A DNA stretch of 64,000 nucleotides from an uncultured Clostridia bacterium (GTDB lineage: Bacteria > Bacillota > Clostridia > Christensenellales > Borkfalkiaceae): the NCBI GenBank assembly GCA_949286835.1, contig CASEDP010000004.1, positions 62,001-126,000 of the forward strand, in the 5' to 3' direction. Position 1 is the first letter of the stretch; each line of letters begins with the position of its first letter. Made by a program: the position numbers and the translations under genes. The notes under the pieces were generated by a model that made no database searches, was not told the DNA's origin, and saw only the letters and a program-made list of their open reading frames with translations. Below are positions 59,796 through 64,000 of the stretch, piece by piece.

Positions 59796-60395
59796 CTATG
59801 ACTGTAAATTTTTTACTTGCAGCCTCAACAGACTGTTTTCGTCGGTCAGGCGCTTGACGAGGGCGGTAAGTCGCTTGACCTCCTCCTTTAAATCGGAGTT
59901 GAGCCTGTCATAGAGGGTGTTTATCTTTTCTTCCAGCGCCTGTCTGCCGCCGTCGGAGGCATCCAGCCCGCATTCCCGCATAAGCCGCTCTATTCTCTCG
60001 GGGTGCTTGCTCATTACGTTGCGGTACTTGTTCTGATATCTCAGCATCAGCTTGTCGTCGCCCTCGGCAAGGTTGAGTACGGCGCGACGGACGGAGACGC
60101 CGCTGCTCTTCTGCCGCAATATCTCCTTTAAAATCTTGTCTGTCTCCTCGTCGGTGAAGGGGCGGACATCCTCCGCCCTGAGGCTCGTCCCCTTTAAAAT
60201 CTCCTGCACCTCGGCGTTGTCGGTGCTCTTCAGCAGGGCATAGTAATAATTGCGCACGCTGCCCTTCGCCCTGCCGGTGTGTGCGGCGTATTCCTCGAAT
60301 ATCCTCGTGAGCGTCTTGCCCTGCCCCTTACCCTGGCAGATGTATTTGACGAAGCTCTCCGCCTCTTCCCTGCTGTACCCGTTTATCTTTGCCAT
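59796..60395 (-). CDS. Probable DNA-binding protein with C-terminal coiled coil
   Basis: A 199-residue protein. The N-terminal half (about 1-65) is helical with TLTRIFEEYAAHTGRAKGSV followed by RNYYYALL, resembling a helix-turn-helix or Myb-like fold, and a second similar stretch lies at 85-130 (SSGVSVRRAVLNLAEGDDKL then MLRYQNKYRNV). Residues about 150-199 form a leucine-rich coiled coil. It recalls RsfA-like sporulation regulators but identity is not established. The best ribosome site (AGGAGG) is 16 bases before the ATG, rather far. Divergent from the next gene. Confidence 0.55.
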   Translation of the reverse strand: MAKINGYSREEAESFVKYICQGKGQGKTLTRIFEEYAAHTGRAKGSVRNYYYALLKSTDNAEVQEILKGTSLRAEDVRPFTDEETDKILKEILRQKSSGVSVRRAVLNLAEGDDKLMLRYQNKYRNVMSKHPERIERLMRECGLDASDGGRQALEEKINTLYDRLNSDLKEEVKRLTALVKRLTDENSLLRLQVKNLQS

Positions 60396-60440
60396 ATCGT
60401 TAAATTTTTTACCTCCTCTGGCTTGTCTGTGACAGAGTTA

Positions 60441-60470
60441 TTGACATAAAAAACTTTATCAATACATTAT
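60441..60470 (+). promoter_or_regulatory. Promoter of the unrecognised gene at 60481, leaving almost no leader
   Basis: TTGACA (60441-60446), 18-nt spacer, CATTAT (60465-60470), or TACATT at 60463-60468 with a 16-nt spacer. The start point would be at about 60476-60481. Confidence 0.55.
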
Positions 60471-60480
60471 TTAATAACAT

Positions 60481-61416
60481 ATGACTATTTATTTTTTATC
60501 TGCCCGCACCGCCGCGCTCAAGGCGGACGGCATATACCTGGGACTGATTGACGGCTTTGAAAAGTTTTTAGAATGTGACCCTGCCGCGCGGCACTTCATT
60601 GAGATTGTGCCCGACGGGGAGTTCCTTCCCGCAAGCTTTATTCTCGGCGCGGAGTTTCTGAAAAACCCGCCGGATTTTGCCGACGTGTACACGGGCGACG
60701 GCGAGGCGATAATATACATAAAGTCCTTTACGGCGCGGGGCGGAGGGTTAGAAGTCATTGCGCAAAGCCGAATATCGCCCGACGGCGGGCTGTTCACCCT
60801 GTTTTACGAGGGCGGAAGGACATACGTTTCGTTCGACGGCAGGCACGCGCAGCTATATGAGACGGGCGGGAAGTTTGCCGCCGCGTCGCTTAAGGCGGGA
60901 AAGATTGGCGGGCGACCGGTGATGATTGCCGAGGGCGACGGATGCATCTGCATATTCAGCGAAGAGGGCAAGAGGGTGTTCCAGAACGCCGCGGAGAGCT
61001 ATGAGGCGGGCGAAAAGCTAAAGACGGTGACGGCGTTTGCAACAGCCGCGGGATGCAGGGCTGAATGCGTTTTCGCCTATGACGGCGAAGAGATGAGGCT
61101 GGAGAGCTCTGTGACGACCGAGACGAGGGAAATAAGCGACGAAATAATGCACTTTGCCTTCTTTGAGAGCGTTCTGACGCGCGCCGACTGCACAAAGTAT
61201 CTCTGCGACGACCTCAAAGAGAGCGCCGACAAGCTGCGCGGCTTTCTCGGCGAGTTCGTAGACGTAGTAGTGCCGCACTCCCGCTTTTACCTGCGGCACG
61301 GCGAAGTGCGCGCGGCAGGGCTGGTGTACCCCCTTTCCCGCAACCGCTTTGTCATTAAGTACTATGCCGCAGAGCTCGAAAACGGAAAAATCTGCAACAT
61401 TACCGAGTGCGACTGA
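60481..61416 (+). CDS. Unrecognised protein, possibly leaderless
   Basis: A 311-residue soluble protein beginning MTIYFLSARTAALKADGIYLG. It has regular beta-rich sequence up to about residue 225 (for example TLFYEGGRTYVSFDG) and a more helical end. No named domain is recognised. There is no Shine-Dalgarno before the ATG and the promoter -10 is only about 10 bases upstream, so the transcript may begin at or next to the start codon. It is divergent from the putative DNA-binding protein gene, with which it shares an 85-bp spacer. Confidence 0.7.
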   Translation: MTIYFLSARTAALKADGIYLGLIDGFEKFLECDPAARHFIEIVPDGEFLPASFILGAEFLKNPPDFADVYTGDGEAIIYIKSFTARGGGLEVIAQSRISPDGGLFTLFYEGGRTYVSFDGRHAQLYETGGKFAAASLKAGKIGGRPVMIAEGDGCICIFSEEGKRVFQNAAESYEAGEKLKTVTAFATAAGCRAECVFAYDGEEMRLESSVTTETREISDEIMHFAFFESVLTRADCTKYLCDDLKESADKLRGFLGEFVDVVVPHSRFYLRHGEVRAAGLVYPLSRNRFVIKYYAAELENGKICNITECD

Positions 61417-61663
61417 CTGACGCGCTCAATTCGTCCGCCGCGCTACGTCGCGCGGCGGAGAGCGTTCAGCCCCCGTCTATGCGTTAAATAAAGAATAATA
61501 AATGCGTGTGCGGCGGGCAAATTTTGCCCGCCGCACACGCTGTTCACGTTAAAGTTTATTGACTTATACCCGAGCCGAAGTCTGACGGGCGCGCGCCGTG
61601 CCGCACCACGCCGCGCCTATTGTGACCCTGCCCGAAACAAGCGGAAGGACGCGGCGACAAAAT
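61417..61663. other. Spacer with two strong hairpins
   Basis: The hairpin at 61434-61459 (10-bp stem TCCGCCGCGC) and the perfect 18-bp hairpin at 61504-61540 lie between convergent genes. No coding sequence is seen. A conserved-looking stretch is absent. Confidence 0.5.
61504..61540. terminator. Perfect 18-bp hairpin, probable bidirectional terminator
   Basis: Arms 61504-61521 and 61523-61540 form an uninterrupted stem rich in GC (GCGTGTGCGGCGGGCAAA). The minus strand continues ATTTATTATTC, a fair U-rich tract for the DtxR-type gene. Confidence 0.65.
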
Positions 61664-62032
61664 TCAGCCGCCGCGCTCTTCGACAAAGCTCTTCATCATC
61701 GCATAGCTCGCAGGGGAGAGCGCGTGCTCCAGCTTGCAGGCGTCGGCGTCGGCGTCCTCGCCGTTTACGCCGTGAAGTTCCAGAAAGCGGCGTATGGTGC
61801 AGTGCTTTTCATACACCTCTTCGGCGTAACTTCGCCCCTCTTCGGTGAGACGTATGTGCAGCCCTTCCGCAGTGATGTAACCCTCCTGCCTCAATAGCCT
61901 TACCGCCTTCTGCACGGCGGGCTGCGAAACGCCCATTCTGCGCGCGACCTCTATCTGGTGCACGTCCTCCAGCTCCTTTGAAAGGAGCAGAATACTTTCA
62001 AGATAGTCCTCTTTGGACTGACTGTTTTTCAT
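61664..62032 (-). CDS. DtxR/MntR family metal-dependent transcriptional regulator
   Basis: A 122-residue repressor-type protein. The N-terminal winged helix reads KEDYLESILLLSKE, then VARRMGVSQPAVQKAVRLL and LTEEGRSYAEEVYEKHCTI; the dimerisation and metal region has DACKLEHALSP. The third SH3-like domain of DtxR is absent, as in MntR. It probably senses manganese or iron. No transporter gene adjoins it, so its target is not shown. GGGGGG lies 8 bases before the ATG. Confidence 0.88.
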   Translation of the reverse strand: MKNSQSKEDYLESILLLSKELEDVHQIEVARRMGVSQPAVQKAVRLLRQEGYITAEGLHIRLTEEGRSYAEEVYEKHCTIRRFLELHGVNGEDADADACKLEHALSPASYAMMKSFVEERGG

Positions 62033-62056
62033 ATGTTATACCCCCCCCGTCATCGC

Positions 62057-62151
62057 GCAATTGCCCCGCATATATGCGCCATCTGACGCTATTTTTGCCA
62101 TATATGACAATGTTTGGCAATTGCCCCCGTAATATGTGCCGATTAACGCGT
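62057..62151 (+). repeat. CATATATG-core repeats upstream of the DtxR-type gene
   Basis: Copies at 62059-62090 (ATTGCCCC, GCATATATGC, GCC then TGACGC) and 62120-62150 (ATTGCCCCC, GTAATATGTGCC, TTAACGC) have the same orientation, 61 bases apart. They lie between the end of prfA and the regulator start, both on the minus strand. Confidence 0.75.
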
Positions 62152-62166
62152 TTTTCAGGCGAAAGA

Positions 62167-63237
62167 TTACTCTTCGTCGCCCGCGAGAAGCCGCTCCCTC
62201 TCGGCAAGCGAAAGCGCCTCCGTCATCTCCCCTATGTCGCCCATCATAAAGCTGTCCAGCGAGTACAGCGACAGCCCTATGCGGTGGTCGGTGACCCTGC
62301 CCTGCGGGAAGTTGTACGTCCTTATTCGCTCCGACCTGTCGCCCCTGCCGACGAGCGACTTGCGCTGGGCGTCCTGCTCGCTGCGGTTTATGCCCGAATA
62401 GTAGTCGTACAGCCTCGAGCGCAGCACTTTGAACGCCTTATCCTTGTTCTTGAGCTGGCTCCTCTCGTCCTGACAGGTGACGACTATGCCTGTGGGAAAG
62501 TGCGTGAGCCTTATAGCCGTCTCGGTCTTGTTGACCTTCTGCCCGCCCGCGCCCGAGGAGCGGTATACGTCCACCCTGACGTCCTCGTCGCGTATCTCCA
62601 CGTCGACGTCCTCCGCCTCGGGAAGCACGGCGACCGTCGCGGTAGATGTATGCACCCTGCCCTGACTTTCGGTTTCCGGCACGCGCTGTACTCTGTGGAC
62701 GCCGCTCTCGAACTTGAGTTGTTTATAGGCGTCCTTGCCTGTTATGTTGAGCACTATTTCCTTTATGCCGCCCAGCTCGGTATCGTTCTCGTCGACGACC
62801 TCCACCTTAAGGCGGTGGTGGTCGCAATAGCCGAGATACATCCTGTACAGCTCGGCAGCAAAGAGCGCAGCCTCCTCGCCGCCGGCGCCGCCCCGTATCT
62901 CCATTATGCAGTTCCTGTCGTCGTTCTTGTCCCTGGGCAGAAGGAGAATTTTGAGCTCCTCGTCAATCTCCGAAAGGCGACCCTTTACGGAATATATCTC
63001 CTCCGACAGAAGGGCGCGCATCTCGGGGTCGGTCTCGGTGGCGATTGCCTCCTCCGCCTGCGTGAGCTTGCGCTGTTCGCGCATATACTCCTCGTACTTG
63101 AGCGCCGGCTCGGAGAGTTCCGCCTGCTCCTTGGCGACCTTTGTCCACTCCTCCCCGCCGACGGGTATGCTGCCGTCGGAGAGCTTGGAAGTGAGCGACT
63201 GATATCTTGAATAAATTTCGGTTATCTTGCTGTTCAT
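62167..63237 (-). CDS. prfA: Peptide chain release factor 1
   Basis: A 356-residue factor reading UAA and UAG. The catalytic GGQ motif is in SSGAGGQKVNKTETAIRLTH, the N-terminal coiled coil and the RGGAGGEEAALFA stretch are intact, and the codon-reading region includes GVHRVQRVPETESQGR. It follows prmC, whose product methylates this GGQ glutamine, with a 60-base gap containing a wobble-rich hairpin and TATAAT. The ribosome site (AAAGG) is only 2 bases from the ATG, so initiation is poor on paper. Confidence 0.96.
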   Translation of the reverse strand: MNSKITEIYSRYQSLTSKLSDGSIPVGGEEWTKVAKEQAELSEPALKYEEYMREQRKLTQAEEAIATETDPEMRALLSEEIYSVKGRLSEIDEELKILLLPRDKNDDRNCIMEIRGGAGGEEAALFAAELYRMYLGYCDHHRLKVEVVDENDTELGGIKEIVLNITGKDAYKQLKFESGVHRVQRVPETESQGRVHTSTATVAVLPEAEDVDVEIRDEDVRVDVYRSSGAGGQKVNKTETAIRLTHFPTGIVVTCQDERSQLKNKDKAFKVLRSRLYDYYSGINRSEQDAQRKSLVGRGDRSERIRTYNFPQGRVTDHRIGLSLYSLDSFMMGDIGEMTEALSLAERERLLAGDEE

Positions 63238-63251
63238 ACCTTTAAATTATA

Positions 63252-63290
63252 AGACAGAGAACCCCGACCAAATTGTCGAAATTCTCTGTT
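63252..63290 (-). other. Wobble-paired hairpin between prmC and prfA
   Basis: As RNA on the minus strand the arms 63286-63272 (ACAGAGAATTTCGAC) and 63268-63254 pair over 15 bases using three G-U wobbles. It is followed by CTTATAATTT, which may serve as a weak terminator tract or a -10. Confidence 0.45.
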
Positions 63291-63298
63291 TTTTGCCG

Positions 63299-64000
63299 TT
63301 AAAATGCTATTTTCAGGAACCTGTCTACGCCCGAAAAATCTTTGACCATCATAGCATAATCGCGCTTTTCAAAGAGCTTTAAGACTTCCTCTGCCTGGTC
63401 CTCGCCGACTTCGAGCATAAGCATTCCGCCCTTGGCGATGTAGCGCGTTACTTCCTTTGCGAGGCGACGGTAGAAGTCCAGCCCGTCCTCGCCGCCGTCA
63501 AGGGCGACCCTCGGCTCGTAATCCTTTACCTCTCTCTGAAGCCCGTCGATGTCCGCACTCTTTATATAGGGGGGATTGCAGACTATGAGGTTGAACCTGC
63601 CGTGTATCCTTGAAAAGAGGTCGCTCTGCACGAAGGTTATCTCCGCGCCGTTGAGCGCTGCGTTTTCCCTGGCGAGCATTATAGCCGCATCCGACACGTC
63701 TGCGGCGGTAACCTGGACTTTCTTGTCTGCGCAGTGCTTGGCTATCGCCACGGCTATGCAGCCGCTGCCCGTGCACATATCCAGCACCTTGTCGCCCTCT
63801 TCAATAATCTTTACGGCGTGTTCGGCAAGAATTTCGGTCTCGGGACGGGGAATGAGCGCCCTCTCGTCGACCTTTATCTTGCAGTCGTAGAAGTCGACGT
63901 CACCTATAATATACCAAAGCGGTCTGCCCGTCAGTCTTTCGTCGACAATCTCGTTAATCCTGCGCGTCTCTTTGGGCTTTATTATGCGCTCTTTGCCGAG
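63299..64000 (-). CDS. prmC: Release factor glutamine methyltransferase, N-terminus cut by window edge
   Basis: The frame is open to base 64000 and ends at the stop 63299-63301, giving 233 residues. The fragment starts within the N-terminal helical domain (RPLWYIIGDVDFY, then IPRPETEILAE) and holds the SAM-binding VLDMCTGSGCIAVAIA and the glutamine-binding IVCNPPY. It methylates the GGQ glutamine of release factors. About 50 N-terminal residues are missing. Next to prfA, its substrate. Confidence 0.95.
   Translation of the reverse strand, partial: LGKERIIKPKETRRINEIVDERLTGRPLWYIIGDVDFYDCKIKVDERALIPRPETEILAEHAVKIIEEGDKVLDMCTGSGCIAVAIAKHCADKKVQVTAADVSDAAIMLARENAALNGAEITFVQSDLFSRIHGRFNLIVCNPPYIKSADIDGLQREVKDYEPRVALDGGEDGLDFYRRLAKEVTRYIAKGGMLMLEVGEDQAEEVLKLFEKRDYAMMVKDFSGVDRFLKIAF

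Overview
The window reads as a chromosomal segment of an anaerobic, low-redox Firmicute, most likely a Clostridia-class gut bacterium of moderately high GC (Christensenellales-like is my guess; no 16S or database search supports it). Reasons: the Firmicute cluster rpsB-tsf / pyrH-frr-uppS-cdsA-dxr-rseP, strong Shine-Dalgarno sequences, many near-perfect sigma-A promoters (TTGACA, 17 nt, TATAAT), NrdR boxes before an oxygen-sensitive class III ribonucleotide reductase, an FMN riboswitch before a RibU-type transporter, iron-dependent alcohol dehydrogenase, a membrane polyferredoxin, and many lipoproteins with lipobox signals. No rRNA, tRNA, CRISPR, prophage or insertion sequence was seen.

Layout. 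1-2.5 kb: the C-terminally cut NSS sodium symporter, an array of degenerate CATATATG-core repeats and a DegV protein. 3.5-7.1 kb: NrdR-controlled nrdD-nrdG-dut nucleotide operon. 7.2-9.5 kb: repeats, a lone HNH protein, a frameshifted zinc-ribbon membrane protein and icd. 9.5-15.7 kb (minus strand): tsaE-tsaB-rimI-hydrolase-murF-ddl, joining tRNA t6A synthesis with D-Ala-D-Ala peptide synthesis, preceded by riboswitch-controlled ribU. 15.8-24.4 kb: second DegV, polysaccharide deacetylase with MATE exporter, YitT, GH43 glycosidase with an alcohol dehydrogenase, asparaginase. 24.7-31.0 kb: two convergent redox-looking units, one coding for a TlpA-like lipoprotein and a Cys-rich lipoprotein, the other for a polyferredoxin-TlpA fusion and a membrane protein ending in a CxxC tail. 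31.2-34.8 kb: cysteine desulfidase-like protein and an EF-G-like GTPase. 35-47.2 kb (minus strand): a seven-gene MoxR/DUF58/von Willebrand factor A operon ending in two large lipoproteins. 47.5-50 kb: phosphopantetheinyl transferase and a membrane protein fused to an apparently dead HAD domain. 50.2-57.9 kb: translation, lipid and isoprenoid housekeeping cluster with a structured repeat block between pyrH and frr. 58.1-64 kb: small lipoprotein, RuvX-DUF1292 fusion, two unrecognised genes, a DtxR-type regulator, prfA and the start-less end of prmC.

The most interesting content is (i) the surface modules shared by the TlpA-like lipoprotein at 24.7 kb and the lipoprotein of the MoxR-vWA operon at 37.7 kb, which tie the two loci together; (ii) the polyferredoxin-thioredoxin fusion with its CxxC-tailed partner; (iii) a family of short interspersed repeats with a GCATATATGC core that gathers at gene ends; and (iv) the tandem NrdR-box/promoter arrangement before nrdD.
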